Source: Nepenthes gracilis
Taxonomy: Eukaryota > Streptophyta > Magnoliopsida > Caryophyllales > Nepenthaceae
Length of the DNA: 64,000 bases
Reading direction: 5' to 3'
NCBI GenBank assembly: GCA_033239525.1
Contig: BSYO01000004.1
Coordinates: forward strand, 17,584,037 to 17,648,036
The translations under genes were made by a program, and so were the position numbers. The number at the start of each line of letters is the position of its first letter. Positions within the stretch are counted from its first letter, which is position 1. Shown here one piece after another: positions 12,916-24,900 of the stretch. The notes below the pieces were generated by a model. It worked only from the letters and a program-made list of their open reading frames with translations, had not been told where the DNA came from and ran no database searches.

Positions 12916-13379
12916 TCACTAAAAGATAGAAGAAATATAGAGAGAGGTTCAAAAAGGACATTTAAAAAAATGACAGTTGCCTCGGCTCGAATGTGTGGCG
13001 AGCACACCTAACGTTTTAAGAGGGAAACGCATAGACGCTTGAGTAAGAAGGCGGCGAGTCTTGGGCACAAAGTTACTGGTTTTAGGGCTCGAGCGCATGG
13101 TAGGCGCGAGGTTGCTGGAATTGGGGCTCGAGCGAATGGTGAGCACACAGTAAGCACAAGGCTATTGGAATTGGGGCACAAGCGGATGGTGAGAGGATAT
13201 CAGGCGCGATGCTACTAGAAACTGAGCTCAAGCGTAGAGCAGGTGAACAACGGTCGCAAGACACCAGGAACAGATAGCTACGAAAATAAGTTGATGCAGC
13301 ACTTCAATAAACATAACCCAACATTGGCATACGATTAAATATAGTTATCGAATATGCCAATACAAAAATGATCCTAAAG
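12916..13379 (-). repeat. Truncated 5' LTR of the Sirevirus-like element
   Basis: Homologous to about 9765-10213, including 'AGAAATATAGAGAGAGGTTC', the tandem-repeat section and the outer end. The other ~630 bp of a full LTR is missing on its inner side. The outer end reads '...CCTAAAG' where the other copy reads '...CCTAACA', so the terminal dinucleotide has been changed. Confidence 0.65.
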
Positions 13380-13384
13380 GTTAT

Positions 13385-14475
13385 AGAGACCCTCCCTAGT
13401 TTAGTATTTTATGAAAACTAGCATAAAAAATTAAATAAAATTAATATATTCAGACATTCTAATATATTTAGATAGACTTAATTACTATACCTATTATTCA
13501 CAGGTGACAAAAGAAAGTAATATTTATCCCCATCTATAGAGATAAATATGTAAACAGTTGGCCTATGAGTCAAAATAGAAGCGATTCATTTTAAAATTAT
13601 CGAGAGTATCTGTAATTCTTTCTCAAAATCAGATTTTTGTTGTTGTTGGTTCCCGATTTAAGTATTTTTTAGATTTTCGATATGTTTATCTACATCTAAT
13701 TTGGATATTTAAGACTTTGATTTGAAATTTGTAAGTTTCGACTGCCATTTGGATTTGGGACATTGGATTTCAGTTAGTTTCTTACATTTGAATTGTTTAA
13801 TATTTGCTTTTAGATTATATACTATGTACAAGATTACGTTTAGATATTTATTGATTTGTCACATTGGATGTTTGAATTTTGGTTCTTATTGATTTTATAC
13901 TTATTTTATTGATTTATCTCTTCACTCTGATTATGGACATACTATTTTATTATATATATACACATTGATATTTGCTGAGTATTCGATTCACAATTTTATT
14001 ATTCTGATTTCTTTTAAATTAGATGGCTATAGATAACTTGCAAGGAGTTCAGACGATGACCCTAGTTGAGATTTTATTTATATTTCGTAACTATTAGATT
14101 TATAGATAGATTGTATTTGTATTCAATGTGTTCTTAAAACTGAGAAAATGATGAATGTAAGCATATTGATTTAGAGGCTAGGTTCAGATTATTTTCATAA
14201 TTGGATCATGGCATTTTGGTCTAAGTTGGATCGGTAATATAGTTTGTGTTATTGGATTGCCATTTTTTCTTATAGATATTTTGCATAGGTTGTAACCAAT
14301 TAATATCCAGATGGGTAGTTCGAAGTGATCTTGTGATAATTGACATTATTATTTATTATTATTATTATTATTGTTGGTATCGTGTAGATAATTGTCAGAT
14401 CCGACTCAAATTTAAATATTGTATTTAGTTGCCTTTTATGATGGGAATTTATTTTGTGAATCTTAATATTACCTA
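13385..14475 (+). repeat. 3' LTR of element 1, second part
   Basis: It continues the alignment with the 5' LTR (about 1615-2690) after the Sirevirus-like insertion. Shared text includes 'GTATTTTATGA(G/A)AACTA', 'GATTTAGAGGCTAGGTT' and a (TTA)n stretch near 14345-14375. The end at about 14475 is where the alignment fades. Confidence 0.65.
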
Positions 14476-15312
14476 CTATTCATCCTAATTCGTTATAATA
14501 TAATTAATCATAATTTGTCTTAATTAATTCTTGTTAAAATATTCCACTTTTAAGGGAAAAATAATCTATAATATATATATATAAATATAAATATAAATAT
14601 ATATATATATAACACAAAAAACGTAAAAGAGGTTGGATGCGACTGGACGCGGTAACTCCTGTGACCCCTTTTCATCCATTAGATCTTATTCCTATTCCAA
14701 GGGGTGAAAATAAATATTAAAAAATATTAGAATATATATATATAATCATGTTTTTTTTTTATTTTTTTTATTATATTAGTATTTTGGTATTTTAATATTT
14801 TAAAAAATTATAAATGAAAATATTTATATACTATACTATTTTAATATATTAAATATTAGATTATAGATTATAATTGATCCCAACGGTTCAAAGTTGTGAC
14901 ATAGGTACTGCAACCTCCTGCTAGCCGCTAAAGCCCCCTATGGCAACCGCTCAACCGCCCTATCTCCTTCCCCTGCTTTGCGTTGTAGTTGCACTCTTCT
15001 CCTGTAATGCAACTTTGTAATGATCATCATATCTTTGTAAGTTCAAACCACGTGAATCCTACTTGTAGGAGTTGCATTTCAGTTTCTTTCTCCAATAAAT
15101 TAACTTCAGCCTGATCATTGGTTTGTCATGGCACACAAGATACTTTTAATTTGCTTTTGGCATGTGAATCCTACCCATGTTGTGGCCACCCATACATAGG
15201 CCGCCCCCACTATTTGGCTCGAACCACTCACATAGAAACCTTAATTATAAAATAGTGAACTCTCATTTTTTTTTTTTTATCTGTGAAATCTCTCAAAAGA
15301 CAACTCTCTCTC
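14476..15312. other. AT-rich intergenic stretch with a dispersed low-copy repeat
   Basis: It has TA-rich runs near 14568-14610 and 14730-14780 and no reading frame of interest. At about 15125-15182 the phrase 'GTCATGGCACACAAGATAC' followed by '...GTGAATCCTACCC' resembles 26058-26113 near the glucanase gene. The stretch ends in a CT repeat that supplied the target of the solo LTR. Confidence 0.4.
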
Positions 15313-17737
15313 TGTAATATTTCGAACCCCCATTTAGATTATTTTAATATTTGTTGTGATTTTTGATATTTTGGATGTGGTGAAAATAAATTAAAATATT
15401 ATAAAAATTTAAGGAATGATTAAAATTTCGGAGTGGCGTCCAGAGCACGCCTATACTTCTGTCTGAATATTGACTTAGATTTAAGAATAAAAGAAAAAAT
15501 TAAATAAAAAATATAAATATAAGTATATAATAATAATATATAATGAAATATTAAAAAAAAAAAAGAATGAAAAAATGGAAAACAGAGAAGCGAGAAGAGG
15601 GAGTCGGGGAGAGAGAGCGAGGGGGGAGGAGTAGGGGTTTGCAAAGGGAGAAGAAGGAAGAGGGCGACGGTGACGTCGCACGCTAATGACGGTCGCGGGC
15701 TGAGGCGGAGGTGGTGCGGCGCGAGGAGAGAGAGCGGCGTGGCAACGTGAGCCCCACAAGGAGAGAGAGAGAGAGAGAGAGAGGCTCGCTGAGGAAGGAC
15801 GGTGGCTAGATGGGTGGAAGTGGCGGCGACAGTGGTCGATGATGAGGCTGTGGCGGCTCGGTGCGACAGTCAATGCGGGCGGCGCACGAGGAGAGAGGGA
15901 GAAAGACGGCAGCGCAACAGCGTTGGTGCTGACTGGGTAAGGCCGGGGAGGCCGGTGACGGCCACATGAGGCGGCGTGGTGGTGGAGCGGCGAAAAAGCG
16001 GCGAGAGAGGCCGCACGCAGAGGAGATAGGAAGGGGGCGCGCGGTGGTTGAGAGAGAAAGCGCTTGATTTGAGTGCTTCGAGACATCCTTTCTTCAGATT
16101 TATGGAGTTTACTGTTAAAACAAGTATCCTCTAATCCTATTCTTGGTCTGATTTAATTTCTAATGTGTTTTGACTACTGTCGAAGATTTTACTAATATGC
16201 ATGTATTTTTATGTACACCCAATTTATTAATTATATACGTGCATATATGTTTTACTGGTTGTACGGTGGTTTTACATTGGTATTTATGATTATGAGGGTT
16301 TTCAGACACCCAAATGGTATATATGTATATTTATGTATCCGTATATTGTGAAATCATGAACCAGGCCTTGCATTAATCATACATACTACTGGGGGCAGGG
16401 TTACTATGAGACCATGCCGATCCGAAACCCGATGTGTCGTTATTTGTGATCCAAGATATGAGATATTGGTACCGCTCCCAACGGGGAGGCTTAGTCCCGA
16501 CGGGGACGTATATGATATGGTCCACTTCCGCCGGAAGGAAAGTTGAGACGTTTAGCAGCTGACCTACCCCACTGTGTATTTAAATGAAAACCATCGTAAG
16601 GAATCAACGGAATAATATATTCGAACGTCCTAATATATAACTAAAACTTGAAGTTGCATCCAAAGTTGCGGGTGGTAACATATAGTAAGTTCCTAATATA
16701 TGAGAGACAAAGTACATAGATGGCCTTGAGCTACTAGCCTAAATCGTAGTTGATATAGCCATGATTACCGGACGAGGGTAACCCTTCCTCAAGTTGGTAT
16801 TATTAATCTTTGGTTCTCCGATTTCGTGCATGCTTTGTATTTCTGCATGTGTTGCGTGGACTATGATTTAAGATACGTGGTTTGGCCCACGGATGGGCGA
16901 TAAGAATGTCTCAGACATATTGATGTGTTAAACCCCTGAACATGTTTTATATTTATATGTTTTAGTTTCGATATTTTCTTCGATTTTAGCATATGTTATG
17001 TGAGATTTAGATCCGAACGATGATATGTGTCCCATACGGATGTGGCGATGGTCACGATTATGTAATGTGACATCGGATCATATAATATGATATCGTCTAT
17101 AAAATTTGATCGGATCGTTATTTATTATGATTATGTCCCGAGGGACTATTTGATACGGACGACAATTTAGTACGAGAAATCTCCTCGATTTTTAGAGATT
17201 TTACGGACCTTGTGTTTTATTTTGATACGATTATAATTGTTATCCCTTTTCTCTAATTTATATGCACTATTTACATATATACAATACTTGTTGAGTTTTA
17301 GGCTCATATTTTTATATTTTATCCCTTCATACTAATGGCACGGATACTCTTGTAGGAGTTCAGACGTAATTTATTGTGGCAGATTACTATCGATGAGTTG
17401 AAATATTTTTATTGGTTATATTTCAGATCTCGGGAATATATTATGATTTTTATCTTTGGCCGGATAAAGGCTTTGATCCATGTATGGAATATATTTGAGT
17501 TATTGTGTTATGTTAATGAGTTATTGTAATGTTGAATACCTTCCTTGCGATATTTGGATAGTATGTCATATATTATGTTTGTCTGAATTTATATTCAATG
17601 AAATCTTGTGCGGGTTTTATTATGTTGGATCCTATATGTGTATGATTGTCATACCCGGGTTAAATTTTTATGGTTGATGAAATATTATTATTGATTTTAT
17701 TTTTGACCTGCGCATATTGTGTTCTTGGATCGTGACA
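15313..17737 (+). mobile_element. Solo LTR (Tekay/Del-like family) with 5-bp target duplication CTCTC
   Basis: The segment begins TGTAATATTTCG and ends ATCGTGACA, about 2425 bp. It is collinear with the two LTRs of the element at 42917-51463. Shared parts are the first ~150 bp, the purine-rich GC island (about 15590-16060), 'GGCTTAGTCCCGACGGGGAC' near 16488, and the 'GGCTCATATTTTTATATTTT' block near 17301. CTCTC lies on both sides (15308-15312 and 17738-17742), so it is one LTR left after recombination between the LTRs of a full element. The flank is a CT repeat, which slightly weakens the duplication. The long minus-strand open frame over the GC island (16086-15481) is serine/proline/arginine-biased and is an accident of composition. 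Confidence 0.85.
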
Positions 17738-20115
17738 CTCTCTCTTGAAAATGCTGGTAGTTTTCCATTCTGGGGGTAGTCTCGATCCTCAATCACAACA
17801 CCTAGGCACCTAATTGCCTACTTTACTAGTAGTGCCATGTGCTAGAGTGTGCTACGGAACTCCACCATCTGGTTAGTGGTGGTGCCTCAAGTTGTACCAT
17901 AGATCTCTATAGCATTCACATATTCGTTATGTACTTTGATATGTAACCTTTCCCAAAAGAAAATCTTTGTGATTAACCTTTTCAAGTGGAAACTTCAACC
18001 TTTTTCGTTATATAGGAAAAGTTTTATGATATGTAATATAGAGACCATTTCCGATTGTGTTTTTACGAGGATAAATTTAAGGATTGTATATATTATCTAC
18101 GAATGGCAAAAGAAAATGACATTCAGTCCTATTTGTAAGAGATAATATGTAGTCTTCTCGCCATAGCATAGTTTGGTTGTGATTTTAGTTACTCTGATTT
18201 AAATTGGATGCTCTTTCTTTATATATGGTCGAGGTCATGTTTGTTGGTTATCAAAGCTATTGTTAGGTGTGACGCTTCGAGTTTTGTGATTTGAACTATC
18301 TAAATTCGGGGTTTTTGTTTGGTTGTGAAGTTATGTCAAGTTACACTTAGACAAACTATTTAAGTTTTTGGTTTGAAGAATGAAAAATAGAAAACTAAAT
18401 TTCATATGATTAATAATTTAAAATATAATTAAAGAAAATTAAGGATTAAGCAAATAATAATTAGAACGCGTGATAGGTAATATGACAAAATCTACACAAG
18501 AATAGAAAATGATTGCCCAAAACTTTTACCTATTTTAAGTCCTACTCAACACAACAATTCTAGGACTAGAATATGCTAATATCATAAGTCCTCCAGCACT
18601 TAGCGATTCATAATATTTATTGAATATTTTCAATTGCCAAGTCCTCAAATGCCCTCTCAAACCTTGTCTCTTTGATACAATTATTATGGTGATCCGGATC
18701 ACGATTGTTTGCCACCCAGTTCAAACCGCTTATGCGAAAACCTCAATTTAAATAATAATTATAAAATCATAATAAAATATAATATTTATAAATCCATAAT
18801 AAATAAATCATCCATCAAAAGTCTACTCCTCAAACCACAGGCTACAATGTAAATGTCCGATACATTTAAAACCAAAGAAATATAACCTTAATAAAAAAAA
18901 ATTGTCTCTATTACTATGATAGAAAATAAATCATCACAAATTCTTAAAATAAAACAATTAGTTTTAGGATCATCTACCTGTAAGCTATTTAGCAAAAACT
19001 AAATTTCCAGCTAGCTCTATGAATGTACACTATGAAGCCATTAAAAAGTAAGGATAAGCCAAAAACTAATAAGTGATACATAACAACAAGAATAAACAAT
19101 ACGAATATCAAAAAGCAATGTAAATATGAGACGACAATGATTAGAAACAACAATCTGCCGTACCCTATCTGAGTTTGTACACCCTATCATCATCATGACC
19201 CAGACTACAAATATCACTATCAAGGATTGTTACTGAACCAGATTATCGAGAAAACAATAGAGATTCCACAGGATCCAAACATCGATAAGAGACATAGGTT
19301 CAACCAAACCCATTTTCATAGAGGTTACTACTTTATGAGATGTCACAACAATCTCTTTAGATTTTATTATATTACTATAAACTAATGCCTATGTACACCC
19401 AACTCAATCGGTCAGGTAGCCATTACACAGTAACTAATGCTAACAAGTTTCCATATGACCAAGATTCTTCTTTCAGATATCACGTATGTGAGTAATCCTT
19501 GATCCCCACCTTGGGTATAGAAAGTTATTCCATCTTGCTGTTCAATGCTCACCCCTGCTATAGAAGTCTCACTATACCTTACACATAAACAATTCTTAAC
19601 ACCTACTCTGGTTATAAGGAATATTCTATCTCGCTTCTCATGACCCACCTTTGGTATAAGAGTCTCACTAGGCTTGATTTCTCTAATGCCTACACTGGGT
19701 ATAAAAATTGCTACATTTAATTTCTTCAAAGCCCACCCAAGGTATAGGAATGGCTACGTTCGATTCCTTCAATGCCCACACAGGGTATAGGAATCCTCAA
19801 TCGCAAGTCAACCCACATCCCTCATCAAAACATCGCTTGATATTTGATTATGCGTTGATCATAGGATTATAAATATCCCATAAAAAAAATTAGATCTTCA
19901 TATATCGGGATATATTATAGATATTGGACAACTATAAGTTATATTACTGTTCCACAAGTTTCATACTCATTGATACTATAATACTTTCATACAATCTCAT
20001 CTACCCAACCACAAATGCCAAAGACAACTCACGCAAATAAAGACAACATCAAGAAAGTCAATACTAAAAAAACACGAGAACAACTCTTCAAGTACTCAAG
20101 TCGCAGTACCTATTA
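17738..20115. repeat. Unclassified retroelement debris
   Basis: Fragments resemble LTR blocks of both orientations. 'ATAAATTTAAGGATTGTATA' near 18071 resembles a plus-strand LTR block, and the stretch from about 18400 on resembles reverse copies. Apart from the tandem repeat at 19497-19800 I see no gene and no clean element end. Small open frames (17480, 17936, 19041, 19412) do not look like proteins. Confidence 0.35.
19497..19800. repeat. About 43-47-bp tandem repeat, seven degenerate copies
   Basis: Each unit carries a 'C(C/T)CAC...(A/T)GG(G/T)TATA(G/A)' core followed by a pyrimidine-rich tail such as 'TTCGATTCCTTC'. Cores fall near 19503, 19550, 19599, 19645, 19690, 19734 and 19777. The last three are the most alike, for example 'CACCCAAGGTATAGGAATGG' and 'CACACAGGGTATAGGAATCC'. 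The array lies in retroelement debris and encodes nothing convincing. Confidence 0.75.
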
Positions 20116-22283
20116 TGTCACGTCCCTGTATCAAAACCGAATAATAAATATTAGCGAGATCATTCAATAACAATTAATAAACTCAATTAACTTTAGGATG
20201 CGACCTATACGTCGATATTTCGGCCAACTCAAAAATAGTAATTAATCGAACTACGGGACCCAAATTTGTCAAACCCAAAAGTGGCTCCGAATACCAATTA
20301 TATTATAACGTCAGACTATACGTAAAGAATTATGTCTAATCTAAAAAAACTAGAATAATTTACATCAACAATATACTAATATTGGATAAACCAACATCCA
20401 TTCATTTGATTACAAATAATCATTCGAATAATATAAACATTATAAGCTACTGATCAAAACTAAAAACATCATCAATTAACTAATATTTCTAATCCTAATC
20501 TCTTCGAATATCTCTTCCTTCAATCCTACTCATCCAACAAGTGCTTGAACTATTAATCTGAAGGTGTTAATAAAAAATAAAATATGAATGAGTTAAAAAT
20601 TTAACGAAACATATAATTTTATGATTAAACAAACAATGTACATAAAAACATGTCGGAAGGGCAACGAATCAAATTCATATGAATTGCCATAAATTTCATG
20701 ACAAATGTGTACAGTTTTTCATATTTTTTTTTTCTACTCTTATTCAGATTCTAGTATGAATTTATGTTTAATTATACAAATTCTTAGGGACCAAGGCCAG
20801 TAGGTTATTACCGACTAAATGAGCGAATAATGAAGCCTACATTATATTTGTTTCCAAATAATAAAATACTTTACATTACTATTCAAGACATATAAGCGGA
20901 TTGCCATACATATCATCTTGTAGACATAGTTAAACGCTGCTTTCACCCGTAAATGATATGTTAAACATTAATCACTACCATAATATATTAAGGCATGCCA
21001 TAATATATCACCGATAAATATCTTACTGTGGTCTGATGCTTAAATAAATAAAAATTCTACGTAATTTTATATAATTCTTGTATTTTCTCAATTCAGAGAA
21101 AATATTCTTAATTATTTAACAAATTGTAGAGTTTTTTCTATAAATTTCTTCAATTTCCTATCATATAATACTTTAATATTCTGTAGAAACTTTAATGTGC
21201 TTAAATTAAAACATGAAAGGTTAAATTATAAGGTTTTTAAATATGTGGAATTGTTCTTGGCAAATTAATGCAAAAAATCAGAAACTCATTTTTGTAAGTA
21301 GACATGCAGGCAATTTTAAAAGATTTTAGAATATATAAGTCAGATATTTAGCAAATTTAAACATACAAAATATTATATATGAATTTAAAACATATGAGAG
21401 TCATTTAAGCATGAATTCAATATATGCATGTAAGAAAATTGTAAAAAAATAACTTAATAACTCAAAGTATATGAATTAAGAATATGATTTTTATAAAAAT
21501 TACAAAGAATGGGAGTAAAGATTCATATATGTGAAAAACCATTATCTTAGTTACGAAAATATATCATGCATGAATATTTAAAGTAATAAATACTCAAAAA
21601 AAATGAAAAGAATTCAGCAATAAAGAAAGAAAGTTTTGGAATACACTTGCCTTAATTCAAAATAATCAAAATTTACTTTGATCTACTTAAATTTAGTTTC
21701 TCTAACTTCCTCTCCCTCTTTCTCTCTCTTCTCCTTCTCTCTCCTCTCTTAAAATCTAGTAGAAAATGACTGAAAATCAAACGGATATAATATATATAGT
21801 GGATTGACACATGAGCGCGCATCAGATGCCATGGCCAAACATGATGGCACATGAGAGCTGCTTTGGGTGTGCGTCAAGTGTTGGCATTTTGCCCCAGCAC
21901 GCTCGAGTGTCCCTCAAGTATGTATCGAGTATGAACACACTAAAAAGTGCGCTCGAACTTCGATCAAGTGTCCATCAAAAACAACCTCTCTACCCAAGAC
22001 ATGCATGTGTGTACGTTATGCATCGATCAAACACCTATTAATTCAATGTGACCTAATCCAATTTTGATTTTGACTCACATAATTTTTCTTTTTTAATCTT
22101 AATTTCTTATCTTAACTTAATTAATTATAATTAAAATTTAAAATTCAGAACTCATACCTTACATATTAGGCTCTACTATTGTCTAAATATAAGATACGCT
22201 ATTAGAATAGTCACCCTAGATCTTATACTTAATATTAGGACTATATCGACACTTTGGTACTTTGACATTCATTGAACATCACA
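20116..22283 (-). repeat. Reverse-oriented LTR, copy 1
   Basis: On the minus strand it starts TGTGATGTTC at 22283 and ends GGGACGTGACA at 20116, about 2.17 kb with TG...CA ends. It is collinear with copy 2 at 22563-24900. Shared parts are the 'ACGTC(A/G)GA' block (20308, 22742), the 'GGGAC(C)AA...AGTAGG' block (20788, 23369), the pyrimidine-rich block (about 21700, 24310), and a following CpG-containing part rich in GAGCGC/CTCGAG-like words. Flanks TATTA and ACGTG do not match, so it is not a simple solo LTR. Confidence 0.6.
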
Positions 22284-22562
22284 ACGTGCCATTCACACGC
22301 TGGAACACGGGGATCTGCCAACACTCTACCTCACAGCTTAATCCATGCCACAAAATTGTGAAAACTACATCCTATTTAGTCTCTAAGCCACATATTTTCC
22401 TAAAACCCAAATCTGCCCTGAATCACCATTGACGTTCGAAAGACGTCTCACACATGGAGTCAAACTTCGGCTCTTAGAATTATGAAACAACATTATTTTT
22501 CCACAACATTTAAGAATAAGTTCAACAATCCACCCATAATACATCCATTGAGTTGCATTTTC

Positions 22563-24900
22563 AAGATACACGTCCCAAATCCTGAACCCGTCATTAATAA
22601 TTAACCAAATAGTCATTGAATAAATATTTAAATGTGAACTTCATGTCAATAATTCAATAGACTACAATGATATAATATAGACCGTACATAAGATCCAAAT
22701 TATACCACGTCACATATGACTCCGACACTGACACAATAGTAACGTCGGATTTTATATAAGAAGCTTGTCTCAATTATATCATAAACAGAGTCTATATTTA
22801 GTGAAAAAAATAAATCATACACATTCTGATAAGAACTAATATTGGACGAACCGACAATCCGGCATCTCAAACTATATAGAACATGGGTACATCTGAGAAC
22901 TTATGGCATCTCACATACATAAACATAATTTGAATAACTTAGAGTATTAACTACAATTGTCCAAAAACTAAGTTCAAACTAAAACACATTATTAAACATG
23001 TTATCTACTACCCGGAATTGAAACACAACATCATATTTAACATTAAAATTCTAAACTAAACTCTTCGAATTGATTCTTTCTCGATCCTGTTTGTCTTACA
23101 AGTATTCAAACCTTTCATTTAAAAGGGTTGGTAAAATAAAAATACAGAGTTAAAAGTTTAGCAATTATATAATTTAACAAATGATCATATACAATTTACA
23201 TTTAAAACATATCAAAAAATATTGAAAGGACAATGAATTATAATCTAATATAATGATATAAAATTTCATGATACTTACGCATGAAATTCAAATTAATCTT
23301 TTTCAAAATTTTTTATTATATTCTTATTCATTTCTTTTTATCAAACATGTTAAAATCTAATTTTTTTTAGGGACAAATGACTAGTAGGATTTACCGACTA
23401 AATGAACGGACAATCAAAATTCAACTTATATTCGTTTCTACACAACTAAAAACCATATACTATTATTGAAAACTCGTAGGTGGGCCGTCATACATATAAC
23501 CATGCAGACAATGACAAACATCACCTCTCACCTACGGATGATATGTTCGAATCTCAATTTATTACTATAATGTATTAAGATATGTCATAATATACTACCT
23601 ACTAAACAATAACCATGGTCCAATGCATAAATTTAGAAAAATTTTACACTTTCCTACATAAGTAATAGTTTTCTCATACCTGAAGAAACTGCTCAAAATT
23701 TTTTTACATAATTATAGAATTTTTCGTATAATTCTATAAATTTTTAACATGAAATATTGAATTATAATTTTTTGATTATACAGAACCATTCTTAACAAAT
23801 TAATATAGAAAAATTTAGTAAAACAGTGTAGAAATCAGCAATAGCATAAAATTTACAACAATTTATTTTATCAATAGCATGTAGAGCCTTTATGTAAATT
23901 TCAACACACGTAAGGAATTCTAGTTGAATTTGCAGAACATATATTTAACAGTTCCTAAACATGCAAGAATTTTGTACATGAAATAAAGCATGTCGGAGTA
24001 TAATATTAGGTTTTTAGAACATGCATAAAGGTTATATTGTAGAAAAAAAAACTAAGATATACAATACACATGAGTTGATGCATGAATTTCATGCATTTTT
24101 GTAACAAAATGAAGAGAAATTCATATGCGTGTTAAATAATAACACATTAACTTCAAAATCATGTCATATATAATTATTTAAAACAAAAAAATTCTAATAA
24201 AATAGGAAAAAGATTAGCAACAATAGAGAAAAGGCTTAGAATATACTTACTTTAACTTGATTCTCACCAAATTCTAATTTGGAATCACTTAATTTGAGCT
24301 TTCTAGACTTTCTGTCTCTCTCTCTTCTCTTCATCTCTTTCTCTCTCTTCTCTTAAATTTTATAAAAAAAATAATAGAAATCAACCAGATTTTATTATTT
24401 GTACTGAGTGGCGCTCAAGCGTACTGTCAGACATGCATCAATCGCTAAGACTTAACGCTATGGCGCACGAATACTATCTAGATGCACTTTGGGCACTGAT
24501 CCCATAGGTTTCAGTGCTCGGGCGTCCCTTCAAGCTAGCTTTGAGCGCTGCCACATGGGATTTGGTGCTTAGGCATCGGTCAAGTCCTTCCACTCAATCT
24601 GATTCGATTTAATATTTATTTTTAACCTAATTTTCTTCATCATTAGACCTTAATTCTAATCATATTAGCTTACTTAATCAATATTATAATAAAATTTAAA
24701 TTTAAACCTTAGAAAACATGACTAGGCTCATAAATTTATCGATTTACTCCGAGCATGCCCTTGCATTCAAATGCAACCTTTTATGTCGATCGCATGCTAA
24801 GTCAAACATACAATAAATCTATCGATTTATGAAAAACAAGTAATAAAATGATAATATTAAAAGGTCTCTACTCTACAATTCTCATTAACAAGATCCAATT
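22563..24900 (-). repeat. Reverse-oriented LTR, copy 2
   Basis: A diverged relative of copy 1 in the same orientation, shifted by about 2.45 kb, starting at a 'CACGTCCCAAATCCTGAACC' block like 'CACGTCCCTGTATCAAAACC' at 20119. Its right edge is approximate. The ~280 bp between the copies shows no coding remnant. Direct head-to-tail LTRs without an internal region can arise from unequal recombination or from separate insertions. The sequence does not decide. Confidence 0.5.

Larger units (their letters stand above)
9114..13384 (-). mobile_element. Sirevirus-like Ty1/copia element, minus strand, inserted in the gypsy LTR
   Basis: The element interrupts the element-1 3' LTR. The 5-bp word GTTAT occurs on both sides (9114-9118 and 13380-13384), consistent with a target duplication. 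Read on the minus strand, the left LTR begins 'TGTTAGGATCATTTTTG' at 10213, directly after a purine tract with 'CCAAAGGAGGGGATTG'. That is the usual Sirevirus LTR junction. The right, upstream LTR begins at about 13379 with the first two bases changed, and it is only about 460 bp long against about 1095 bp for the left one. Between them lie gag-like reading-frame remnants and the Sirevirus-type phrase 'GACAAAAAGGGGGAGA' (minus, near 10700). No pol is present, so the element could not move by itself. Confidence 0.7.

Noticed and set aside
15481..16086. 201-residue minus-strand open frame in the solo LTR
   Set aside because: It covers the purine-rich GC island. The product is Ser/Pro/Arg-rich, similar frames appear over the same island in the other two LTRs in several phases, and there is no domain.
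19497..19800. Regular repeat considered as a CRISPR array
   Set aside because: Units are contiguous and degenerate with no unique spacers, and the genome is plant nuclear DNA.
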